Shown: positions 17,340-24,568 of the stretch, piece after piece
Position numbering within the stretch: the first letter of the stretch is position 1
Layout: every line of letters begins with the position of its first letter
NCBI RefSeq assembly: GCF_022808775.1
Contig: NZ_JAKZLA010000007.1
Location: 1-39,740 of the forward strand
Source: Geothrix terrae
Lineage (GTDB): Bacteria > Acidobacteriota > Holophagae > Holophagales > Holophagaceae
Direction: 5' to 3'
Length of the DNA stretch: 39,740 nt
The notes under the pieces: generated by a model
What the model was told of the DNA's origin: nothing
Databases searched by the model: none
The model's input: only the letters and a program-made list of their open reading frames with translations
Made by a program: the position numbers and the translations under genes

Positions 17340-18113
17340 CTACCCGCGGAGGACCTGCCAACCCAAGCGCAGAATGAGGGCGCCCACCACGCCGATGAAG
17401 ACGCCCCGCACCCAGCGGCTGCCCCGGCTCAGGGCCACGTGCGCCCCCAGGTAGCCGCCCACGCCGTTGGCCGCCGCCATGCCCAGGGCCACCGAGGGGA
17501 TCCAGCTCCCCCGCCAGACGAACAGGCCCATGGCGGTGAGGTTCGAGGCCCAGTTCACCGCCTTGGCCAGGGCCGAGGACCGCAGGAAGTCGAACCCCAG
17601 GATCGCGACGAAGAGGAAGATCAGCACCGAGCCCGTGCCCGGCCCGAAGAACCCGTCGTAGAAACCCAGCCCCAGGGCGATGAGGGCCGCCAGGCCCCGC
17701 TGGTGGTGGAGGCCGTACCGGGGCGCGTGCAGATGGCCCAGGTCCGGCTTCAGCAGGGTGAAGGCCAGCATGGCCACCAGCAGGCCCAGCATCACGGGCT
17801 TCAGGAAGTCCGCATGCACCCGGTAGGTGAGCCATACCCCCCCCGAGGCGCCGAGGCCCGAGGCCAGCACCGGCACCACCATCTCCCGCCAGGCCACGGC
17901 CCCGGAGCGCAGGAACTTGCCCGCGGCCATGGTCGTGCCCGTCACCGCCACCACCTTGTTGGTGCCCAGCAGCGTCGGCAGCGGCGTGCCCGCGGGCAGG
18001 CCGAGCAAGAGGGCCGGCACGGTGATGAGCCCGCCGCCCCCCACCACCGCGTCGATGAAGCCCGCCAGCAGAGCGGCGAGCAGGAGGAGCGTCAGGACGG
18101 GCAGGGATGGCAT
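17340..18113 (-). CDS. TauE/SafE (TSUP) family membrane permease
   Basis: 257 residues, almost entirely hydrophobic, with about eight membrane spans. It has the internal duplication typical of the sulfite-exporter TauE/SafE family. The first half carries GFIDAVVGGGGLITVPALL near residue 18. The second half carries the matching GFYDGFFGPGTGSVLIFL. Family members move sulfur-containing anions or organosulfur compounds across the inner membrane. The closest style is YfcA-like, and the substrate cannot be read from the sequence. The start is ATG at 18113 with a weak GAGG upstream. It is followed by a 95-residue membrane protein. Confidence 0.85.
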   Translation of the reverse strand: MPSLPVLTLLLLAALLAGFIDAVVGGGGLITVPALLLGLPAGTPLPTLLGTNKVVAVTGTTMAAGKFLRSGAVAWREMVVPVLASGLGASGGVWLTYRVHADFLKPVMLGLLVAMLAFTLLKPDLGHLHAPRYGLHHQRGLAALIALGLGFYDGFFGPGTGSVLIFLFVAILGFDFLRSSALAKAVNWASNLTAMGLFVWRGSWIPSVALGMAAANGVGGYLGAHVALSRGSRWVRGVFIGVVGALILRLGWQVLRG

Positions 18114-18199
18114 CGGACCTCAGCGCTGGCGGCAGGTCCGGAATCCCGTTCGACCCCCAGGCCATCCTAGCAAGGGGAATCGCCCGCATTCTCCCCCGG

Positions 18200-18925
18200 T
18201 CACAGGGGCCGGAAGGCGAACCGGAAGGTCCCGGCTCCCACCGGAACCCGCAGCACCACCTGGGAAGCCAGCTGCGTCTTGGTGTGGAACACCACCCTCC
18301 CACGCAGGCCGTAGCCGGGTTCGAGGGTGGTCTTGCGGAGGCAGTCCTCCTCCCAATGGCGTCGCTGCTCGGCGAGCCCCGTCAGCCTCTCACCGGACCG
18401 CCGGTCCGCCTGGTCCATGTCCCGGTAGGTGTCCTGCTTGCCCCGCTGCGCTTCGCGCTGCTGGCGCGGATTCCGCTGAGTGCTCTGGGAGAGGGTGTCG
18501 CCGAGGTCCGCCAGCAGGAACAGGCCGCGGAAGGCGGTCGTGTCGGATTGGGAAGCCTTCTCGGCGGCGCTCGCCTGGATGATGGCGCGGATCCGCGCCT
18601 CGGGATCCACCGCGGGGATCTCCCGGGGCGCCAGGGTGTCCGCCGGCAGCGTCAGGTCGCAGAAGCACCGCTCCGGGTCCACGAGCACGGTCGTGGTCCC
18701 CCGGTTGGCCACCACCAGGTCGAACTGGAGGGACCCAGGCCCAGCCTCCACGAAGGCCGCCTGGACCTCGACGCCCGCCTGCTCCTGCTTCAGGTAGGCA
18801 CGCCCCTTCAGCCAGCGATCCGGAGCCTCCACCGGCTGGAGCGACGGATTCACCCCGGGAGGGCGCATGCAGCCCGCCAGCAGGCCGAAACCCAGCGTCA
18901 GGAGGATGCGGAAGGGCCGTCTCAC
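18200..18925 (-). CDS. Lipoprotein of unknown function downstream of frr
   Basis: 241 residues from GTG at 18925, preferred because GGAGG lies about 8 bases upstream. A second GTG at 18943 would include that site. The N-terminus is a lipoprotein signal (RRPFRILLTLGFGLLAGC) with lipobox LAGC. A domain around residues 40-85 (QFDLVVANRGTTTVLVDPERC) looks like an immunoglobulin-like beta fold. A helical, highly charged middle follows (about 95-175, rich in Arg and Gln), then a short beta C-terminus. I do not recognise the family. It starts 25 bases after the frr stop and probably shares its transcript. Confidence 0.65.
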   Translation of the reverse strand: MRRPFRILLTLGFGLLAGCMRPPGVNPSLQPVEAPDRWLKGRAYLKQEQAGVEVQAAFVEAGPGSLQFDLVVANRGTTTVLVDPERCFCDLTLPADTLAPREIPAVDPEARIRAIIQASAAEKASQSDTTAFRGLFLLADLGDTLSQSTQRNPRQQREAQRGKQDTYRDMDQADRRSGERLTGLAEQRRHWEEDCLRKTTLEPGYGLRGRVVFHTKTQLASQVVLRVPVGAGTFRFAFRPL

Positions 18926-18950
18926 GGGGGTGCCTCCAGCCACCAGGCCG

Positions 18951-19526
18951 TCAGACTTTGAGAATCTCCGCTTCCTTGTGCTTCAGGGCCTCCTCGATCT
19001 CCTTGGTGTGGAGGTCGGTGAGCTTCTGGATGTCGTCCAGGGCCTTCTTGGCGGCGTCCTCGGAGATGTGGCCCTCCTTGGCCTTCTCGAGCTTCTTCAC
19101 TTCCTCGTTGGCGTCGCGGCGGATGTTGCGCACGCCGGTCTTGATCTCCTCGCCCAGGCGGTGGAGCACCTTCACCAGCTCCTTGCGCCGCTCTTCCGTG
19201 AGCATGGGGATGGGGAGGCGGATCACCTGGCCGTCGTTGGCCGGGTTGATGCCCAGGTCGGACTTGAGGATGGCCGTCTCCACGGCCTTGATGGCGCTCT
19301 TGTCGAAGGGGGTCACCACCAGCATGCCGGACTCAGGCACCGACACGCTGCCCATCTGGTTCAGGGGCACCATGGACCCGTAGTACTCCACGTGCACGTT
19401 GTCCAGCAGGCTCGCGTTGGCCCGGCCGGTGCGGATGGTGGCCATCTCCTTCTTCAGGGCCTCCACGGACGCATGCATGCGGCGCTTGGTTTCCTGCAGG
19501 ATCGCATCGGGGGTCTGGGCGGACAT
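18951..19526 (-). CDS. frr: Ribosome recycling factor
   Basis: 191 residues, close to the 185 usual for the family. The triple-helix-bundle sequence includes TIRTGRANASLLDNVHVEYYG and the conserved RRDANEEVKKLEK segment. With EF-G it splits post-termination ribosomes. ATG at 19526 is used because GAGG is 5 bases upstream; a GTG two codons earlier overlaps that site. pyrH, the usual upstream partner, is absent, and instead a divergent gene begins 90 bases away. A -10 box TATAAA sits 29 bases before the ATG. Confidence 0.96.
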   Translation of the reverse strand: MSAQTPDAILQETKRRMHASVEALKKEMATIRTGRANASLLDNVHVEYYGSMVPLNQMGSVSVPESGMLVVTPFDKSAIKAVETAILKSDLGINPANDGQVIRLPIPMLTEERRKELVKVLHRLGEEIKTGVRNIRRDANEEVKKLEKAKEGHISEDAAKKALDDIQKLTDLHTKEIEEALKHKEAEILKV

Positions 19527-19554
19527 GGGCACCTCGGAATGGCGGAAGCTTTCT

Positions 19555-19560
19555 TTTATA
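19555..19560 (-). promoter_or_regulatory. -10 element of the frr promoter
   Basis: TATAAA on the minus strand in an otherwise GC-rich gap, 28 bases before the frr ATG. No strong -35 is seen at 17 bases. The placement predicts a leader of about 20 bases that includes the GAGG site. Confidence 0.5.
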
Positions 19561-19615
19561 CCTCAGAGACCCAGGAACTTGGCGTGCTAGAGTGGGGCAC
19601 TTCTGCGAGGTCCCC

Positions 19616-20506
19616 ATGCGCACACCCCGCCTGCTGGCTCCTCTCGCGGCCCTGATCCTGGCCGCCCCGCTGGCTTCCCCATTGGCCGCCGCCTCCACCG
19701 AGATGGCCCTCACGAGCCCGGACGGCTTCGCCCTCAAAGGCACGCTGACCCTGCCCGCCGCCAAACCCAAGGCCAAGGTCCCCGTGGTGATCCTCGCCCA
19801 CTCGTTCCACTCGGACCGGACCGGCTGGGCGCCCCTCACCGAGAAGCTCCTGGCGCGGGGCATCGGCGTGCTGGCCCTGGACCTCCGCGGCCACGGCGAG
19901 AGCGCCATGAAGGACGGCGTCGAGACCCGGGTCACCCCCGACTTCACGGCCTCGGCCAAGGCCGTGGGCTTCGACAAGATCCCGGCGGACCTGGCCCAGG
20001 CCGCCGCCTGGCTCCGCAAGCAGCCGGGCGTGGACGGCCGCCGCATCGGCCTGGCCGGTTCCAGCGTGGGCGCCTTCGCGGTGCTCCTGGCCGCCCCGGA
20101 AGTGAAGCCCCTGGCCGTCCTCAGCCTCAGCCCCGCCGGCACCGCCGCCTTCGGGGACAGCGCCCGGGACCGCCTGAAGGGCGCCGTGCTCCGCAGCCGG
20201 CCCTCCATCCTGGTGCTGGCCTCCATGGAGGACAAGGACGCCGCCGAGAACGCCCAGGTCGTGAAGGACCTGCCGGGTGTGGCGGTGGACCTGAAGGAGG
20301 GCAAGGACCACGGGTTCGCCTATTTCAAGGATTGTTCCGACCTCATGGCCGTCTACTTCGGCGAGTACCTCACCTACCATCACACGGGGAAGAAGTACGC
20401 CGCCGTCTCCGCCCCGGCCCGGGCCGAGGCCGCCGCTCCCGCCTCGACCGAGGGCATGACCGGCGGCCCGGCCGCCGAGGAAAAGAAAGCGGACGCCCCG
20501 AAGTAG
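19616..20506 (+). CDS. Exported alpha/beta hydrolase (dienelactone hydrolase-like)
   Basis: 296 residues from ATG at 19616 with GCGAGG upstream. A Sec signal peptide (1-27, ending in an AAAS cleavage region) predicts export to the periplasm. The fold shows VPVVILAHSFHSDRTGW (oxyanion strand), LDLRGHGES, the nucleophile elbow GSSVG (148-152, Ser150), acidic candidates at D206/D208 and the catalytic histidine in KDHGF (H232). After the fold ends there is a low-complexity Ala/Pro/Lys tail of about 40 residues. The substrate is unknown; ester or acyl substrates are typical for the family. It converges on aceA, and its stop codon lies inside the shared hairpin at 20489-20515. Confidence 0.8.
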   Translation: MRTPRLLAPLAALILAAPLASPLAAASTEMALTSPDGFALKGTLTLPAAKPKAKVPVVILAHSFHSDRTGWAPLTEKLLARGIGVLALDLRGHGESAMKDGVETRVTPDFTASAKAVGFDKIPADLAQAAAWLRKQPGVDGRRIGLAGSSVGAFAVLLAAPEVKPLAVLSLSPAGTAAFGDSARDRLKGAVLRSRPSILVLASMEDKDAAENAQVVKDLPGVAVDLKEGKDHGFAYFKDCSDLMAVYFGEYLTYHHTGKKYAAVSAPARAEAAAPASTEGMTGGPAAEEKKADAPK

Positions 20507-20515
20507 GGCGTCCGC
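20489..20515 (-). terminator. Terminator of aceA, overlapping the end of the convergent hydrolase gene
   Basis: A 10-bp perfect stem (20489-20498 with 20506-20515) with a 7-base loop. On the minus strand it is followed by TTTCTTTTCC, a good T-tract, so it ends aceA transcripts. The plus-strand hydrolase stop codon (20504-20506) lies in the loop and first stem base. Confidence 0.75.
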
Positions 20516-20533
20516 TCCAGATCCCGCCGGGAC

Positions 20534-21808
20534 CTAGTGGAACTGCTGGGACTCGGTGGAACCCACCAGGGCCAGGGTGGAAGCCAGGCCGCCGCTGACG
20601 GCCTGGGCCACCTCGTCGAAGTAGCCGGTGCCCACCTCGCGCTGGTGCTTAGTGGCCGTGTAGCCCCGCGCCTCGGCGGCGAACTCGGCCTCCTGCAGCC
20701 GCGCGTAGGCGGTCATGTGCTCCGTGCGGTAGGCGCTGGCCAGCTCGAACATCCCGTGGTTGAGGCTGTGGAAGCCGGCCAGGGTGATGAACTGGAACTT
20801 GTAGCCCAGGGCGTTCAGCTCCCGCTGGAAGGTGGCGATCTCCTCGTCCGAGAGCTTCTTCTTCCAGTTGAAGGAGGGCGAGCAGTTGTAGGCCAGCAGC
20901 TTGCCGGGGAACGCGGCGTGGACGCCCTCGGCGAACTCCCGGGCCTCCTTGAGGTCCGGCGTGGAGGTCTCGCACCAGATGAGGTCCGCGTAGGGCGCAT
21001 AGGCCTTGGCGCGGGCGATGGCCATCTGGACGCCGCCGGTGATGCGGTGGAAGCCCTCGGCGGTGCGCTCTCCCGTAAGAAAGGGCCGGTCGCGCTCGTC
21101 GATGTCTGACGTGATGAGGCGGGCCGAGTCCGCGTCCGTGCGGGCGATGATGAGGGTGGGTGTGTCCATGACGTCCGCCGCCAGGCGGGCCGCCACCAGG
21201 GTGCGGATGAAGTGGCCCGTGGGGATGAGCACTTTGCCGCCGAGGTGGCCGCACTTCTTCTCGCTGGAGAGCTGGTCCTCGAAGTGGACGCCGGAGGCGC
21301 CGGCCTCGATCATGCCCTTCATGAGCTCGTAGGCGTTGAGGGGGCCGCCGAAGCCGGCCTCGGCATCCGCCACGATGGGCAGGAACCAGTCGCGGCTCAC
21401 GCCGCCCTCGCCGTGCTCGACCTGGTCCGCCCGCTGGAGGGCCCCGTTGAGGCGCTTCACCAGGGCGGGGACCGAGTTGGCGGGGTAGAGGCTCTGGTCC
21501 GGGTAGGTCTGGCCCGAGAGGTTGGCGTCCGCCGCCACCTGCCAGCCCGAGCAGTAGATGGCCTTCAGGCCGGCCTTGGCCATCTGGACCGCCTGGCCGC
21601 CGCTGAGGGCGCCCAGGGCCCGGGTGGGCTCCTCGTTCTGGAGCAGCTTCCACAGCTTGCGGGCCCCGAGCTTGGCCAGGGTGTGCTCGATGCGGAGGCT
21701 GCCGCGGAGCTTCTTCACCGTCTCGGCGCTGTAGGGCCGAGTGATGCCTTCCCAACGGTGGGCCTGGAGGTCGTCCTCGATGGGAGGGATGGGGAACTTG
21801 GGGGTCAT
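20534..21808 (-). CDS. aceA: Isocitrate lyase
   Basis: 424 residues from ATG at 21808 ([13 protein letters not shown]) with GAGGTG upstream. The open frame continues 24 codons further without a ribosome site. It cleaves isocitrate to glyoxylate and succinate, the first step of the glyoxylate shunt, allowing growth on acetate or fatty acids. The catalytic loop KKCGH is at 184-188 (Cys186). [10 protein letters not shown] (87-96) and the ARTDADSA segment match isocitrate lyase rather than methylisocitrate lyase in length and pattern. Malate synthase is not in the window. It is divergent from a RamB-type regulator, which is the likely controller. Confidence 0.95.
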   Translation of the reverse strand: MTPKFPIPPIEDDLQAHRWEGITRPYSAETVKKLRGSLRIEHTLAKLGARKLWKLLQNEEPTRALGALSGGQAVQMAKAGLKAIYCSGWQVAADANLSGQTYPDQSLYPANSVPALVKRLNGALQRADQVEHGEGGVSRDWFLPIVADAEAGFGGPLNAYELMKGMIEAGASGVHFEDQLSSEKKCGHLGGKVLIPTGHFIRTLVAARLAADVMDTPTLIIARTDADSARLITSDIDERDRPFLTGERTAEGFHRITGGVQMAIARAKAYAPYADLIWCETSTPDLKEAREFAEGVHAAFPGKLLAYNCSPSFNWKKKLSDEEIATFQRELNALGYKFQFITLAGFHSLNHGMFELASAYRTEHMTAYARLQEAEFAAEARGYTATKHQREVGTGYFDEVAQAVSGGLASTLALVGSTESQQFH

Positions 21809-21840
21809 GGGGCACCTCGGGATGGGGGTTGGGGGTGGCG

Positions 21841-21962
21841 TAGTGTCAAAGATTGACCTATTCTTTCGTGAGTCAACCAACGGCTGATTTGACAGGGGTT
21901 GAACTGAAAATTTCAGTCAATTCTTTTCATTGATTTTGTAAATTGATGTAAACGAGGTCCCC
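21841..21962. promoter_or_regulatory. Divergent control region between aceA and the RamB-type regulator
   Basis: An AT-rich island in GC-rich DNA. It holds the pentamer GTCAA or its complement TTGAC at 21845, 21853, 21872, 21889 and 21916. The first two form an inverted pair (GTCAA-AGA-TTGAC), and the third and fourth another. A 15-base perfect palindrome ACTGAAA-A-TTTCAGT lies at 21903-21917, and TTGTAAA/TGTAAAC direct repeats lie at 21936-21953. The regulator is expected to bind here. I cannot fix the promoters exactly, because several TTGAC copies could also be -35 boxes. Confidence 0.6.
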
Positions 21963-23405
21963 ATGCCCTCCGCCGCGCCCACCAAGCCCGCCGCCCGCCT
22001 CGGCGCCAAGATCCGCCTCCTCCGCCGCCAGGAGGGCCTCAGCCAGGTCCAGCTGGCGGAATCGCTGGGCATCAGCCCCAGCTACCTGAACCTCATCGAG
22101 GGCAACAAGCGGCCCCTCACGGCCCCCCTGCTCATCCGCCTGGCCCAGCAGTTCCACCTGGATCTCAAGGCCCTGGCGCCGGACGAGGACCAGCGCCTCT
22201 CGGACGACCTCATGGAGGCCTTCGGCGATCCGCTGTTCGAATCGCTGGGGCTCCAGGCCCAGGACGTGCGGGAGCTGGTGCAGAACAGCCCCACCCTGGC
22301 CCGGGGGGTCTTCGAGCTGTACCGGGCCTACCAGCACAGCCAGGACAGCCTGGACACGCTGGCCGACAAGCTCAGCGACGGCCAGGGCTTCGACCCCGAG
22401 GCCACGCGCCTGCCCTCGGAGGAGGTGGGCGACTTCATCCAGCAGGCCATGAACCACTTCCCCGAGCTGGAGGCCGTGGCGGAGGAGCTCTGGACCAGCG
22501 CCGGCCTGGACGCGGACCAGCCCTACCCCGCCCTGGCGGCGGCCTTCGAGGCCCGGAACGTCCAGATCCGCATCCACCGCGTGTCCGAGGGCCCCGGCCT
22601 GCTGCGCCGCTTCGACCCCGACCGCCGGATCCTCAGCCTCTCGGAGCTGCTGCCCCAGCGCAGCCGCACCTTCCAGCTCGCCCACCAGCTGGCCCTGCTG
22701 GACCACGGCGACCTGCTGGACCGCCTGGCGGACCATCCCCTGCTGCGCACGAACGCCTCGAAGGCCCTGGCCCGGGTGGCCCTGGCCAACTACTTCGCCG
22801 GGGCCGTGATCATGCCCTACGAGCGCTTCCTGCGGGCGGCCAAGTCCGAGCGCTACGACATCGACATCCTCTCCCGGCGCTTCCAGGCCAGCTTCGAACA
22901 GGTCTGCCACCGGCTCACGACACTGCGCCGGCCGGGCTTGGAAGGCGTGCCCTTCCACTTCCTGCGCATCGACATCGCCGGGAACATCTCCAAGAGCTTC
23001 TCCGCGTCGGGCATCCGCTTCGCGCGGTTCTCCGGCGCCTGCCCCCGCTGGAACGCCCACGCCGCCTTCCTCACGCCGGGCCTCATCCGCACCCAGCTCA
23101 GCGAGATGCCGGACGGCCGCAAGTACTTCTGCATCGCCCGCACCATCCAGAAGGACACGGGCGGCTACCGGGGTCAGCACGCCATGCAGGCCCTGGGCCT
23201 GGGCTGCGAGATGGGCCTCGCCAAGGAGCTCATCTACGCCGACGGCCTGCGCCTGGACCAGCCGCCCGTGCCCATCGGTGTCACCTGCCGCCTCTGCGAG
23301 CGCACGGACTGCGAGCAGCGCGCCTTCCCGCCCCTGCAGCAGGCCTTCAAGGTCGAGGAGAATCTCCGCCGCACCAGCTTCTACGCGCGGATCGGCGGGG
23401 CCTGA
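21963..23405 (+). CDS. RamB-type XRE transcriptional regulator of acetate/short-chain acyl metabolism
   Basis: 480 residues. An N-terminal Cro/C1 helix-turn-helix (about 12-66: GLSQVQLAESLGISPSYLNL) is followed by a long middle region related to ImmA/IrrE. There the protease HExxH motif is degenerate (LAHQLALLDH), so a ligand-sensing rather than cleaving role is likely. The C-terminal domain carries GVTCRLCERTDCEQRAFP (cysteines 442, 445, 450), a hallmark of the short-chain fatty acyl regulator family. That family includes RamB of actinobacteria, which controls aceA and aceB. The start is ATG at 21963 with CGAGG upstream. It is divergent from aceA, and its stop abuts the stop of the next, convergent gene with no gap. 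Confidence 0.88.
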   Translation: MPSAAPTKPAARLGAKIRLLRRQEGLSQVQLAESLGISPSYLNLIEGNKRPLTAPLLIRLAQQFHLDLKALAPDEDQRLSDDLMEAFGDPLFESLGLQAQDVRELVQNSPTLARGVFELYRAYQHSQDSLDTLADKLSDGQGFDPEATRLPSEEVGDFIQQAMNHFPELEAVAEELWTSAGLDADQPYPALAAAFEARNVQIRIHRVSEGPGLLRRFDPDRRILSLSELLPQRSRTFQLAHQLALLDHGDLLDRLADHPLLRTNASKALARVALANYFAGAVIMPYERFLRAAKSERYDIDILSRRFQASFEQVCHRLTTLRRPGLEGVPFHFLRIDIAGNISKSFSASGIRFARFSGACPRWNAHAAFLTPGLIRTQLSEMPDGRKYFCIARTIQKDTGGYRGQHAMQALGLGCEMGLAKELIYADGLRLDQPPVPIGVTCRLCERTDCEQRAFPPLQQAFKVEENLRRTSFYARIGGA

Positions 23406-24461
23406 TCAGCCCTTCCCGCCCCGCCCCAACCTCCCCAGAGGCTCCTCGATCCACCGGTGGACCGCCCAGGCGGCCACGAGGGCCAGGCCGAGGGACAGGC
23501 CGAAGCCCAGAAGGCCGGAGGCCCGCGGTGCCACCAGCTTCATGGTGAAGGGGTGCAGCAGGTAGAGGCCGTAGCTCCAGGCGCCCAGGCGGGCGAGCTG
23601 CGTCCCGAACCAGCCGGGCTCCCCGTCCCGGGTGAAGGCCGCCAGCGCCACCAGGCCCGTCACCGCCAGCAGGTAGCCGTAGCGCCACCAGCCCGTGAGG
23701 GCCGCCAGGTGGTCGAAGAACTGGGGCGTGGGCTTGATCAGCAGCCAGACCAGCGGCAGCGCCAGCAGCAGCGCCAGTTTGGGTTCCAGCCGCCGCTCCG
23801 TGCCTTCGTGGAGCCCCGCCAGCAGGGCGCCCCAGGCCAGGAGGAAGAGCTGGTTCGGCGCCAGCACATAGGTGTGGAAGCGGTTCCACAGGGGCTGCCC
23901 CATCACGCCGTGCAGCGTGGAGGGAAGGCTCCAGACCCAGAGACCGAGGGCCAGCGCGACCAGGAACGGGAGTCCGCCCTTCTCCCGCAGCCAGGCCAGG
24001 ACCGGGTAGGCGAAGTACAGCAGCGCCACCAGCCCCACGTACCAGCCGCCGGTCACCAGGGCATGGTTGGGATGGATGGCGCCGAAGGTCAGGGTCAGGT
24101 TCTCAAGGATGAACCGGAGCGAGACCTCGGGCCCCATGCCCAGGCGGAAGACCACGTTCACCGCGCAGAGGAGGTAGAACACCGGGGCCAGGCGCAGGAA
24201 GCGCCGGAGGTAGAAGCGGCCCGCCCCCTCCTTCCGGACGCGACTCCAGGGCGTGGTGCGGAAGAGCACGAAGCCGCTCAGCACGAAGAAGCCCGACACG
24301 CTGTAGTTCCCCAGGCGCGCCATGGCGATGTTCGCGCCACCGCCCGACTGCGAGATGTCGAACCACACGCCCAGGTGGTAAACGGCGACGCACAGGGCCA
24401 GGATGCCCCGCAGGGGGTCCAGCAGGCCCAGTCGGGCGGAGCGGGCGGGACGGACTTCCAC
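23406..24461 (-). CDS. Acyltransferase 3 family membrane protein (OafA/YrhL-like)
   Basis: 351 residues with about ten membrane spans. The family's R-x10-H motif is present early (R18 of LRG, H29 of VYHLG). A conserved SGFFVLSGFVLF segment lies in span 2 and RRFLRLAPVFYL in the following loop. The C-terminus ends in the WIEEPLGRLGR segment, as is common in OafA-like enzymes. Members O-acetylate or acylate surface sugars and glycolipids from the inner membrane. The start is GTG at 24461 with a poor ribosome site. The stop forms TGATCA with the stop of the convergent regulator. The gap to maeA (24462-24568) has three GGTCAG repeats and a CAGTGGAC/GTCCACTG stem (24500-24551). Confidence 0.85.
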   Translation of the reverse strand: MEVRPARSARLGLLDPLRGILALCVAVYHLGVWFDISQSGGGANIAMARLGNYSVSGFFVLSGFVLFRTTPWSRVRKEGAGRFYLRRFLRLAPVFYLLCAVNVVFRLGMGPEVSLRFILENLTLTFGAIHPNHALVTGGWYVGLVALLYFAYPVLAWLREKGGLPFLVALALGLWVWSLPSTLHGVMGQPLWNRFHTYVLAPNQLFLLAWGALLAGLHEGTERRLEPKLALLLALPLVWLLIKPTPQFFDHLAALTGWWRYGYLLAVTGLVALAAFTRDGEPGWFGTQLARLGAWSYGLYLLHPFTMKLVAPRASGLLGFGLSLGLALVAAWAVHRWIEEPLGRLGRGGKG

Positions 24462-24568
24462 GGGTGCGCTGGTCAGAACCGTCCTCCCTGGTCAGGGGTC
24501 AGTGGACCACCGATGGCCCGCCTTGGCCACCGTCCGGTTGGCCGTCCACTGGACTGGTCAGGCCGCCT

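Noticed and set aside
24500-24551. CAGTGGAC/GTCCACTG stem with GGTCAG repeats considered as a mobile-element end or attachment site
   Set aside because: There is no transposase, integrase or target duplication nearby. A transcript-end structure after maeA is more likely.
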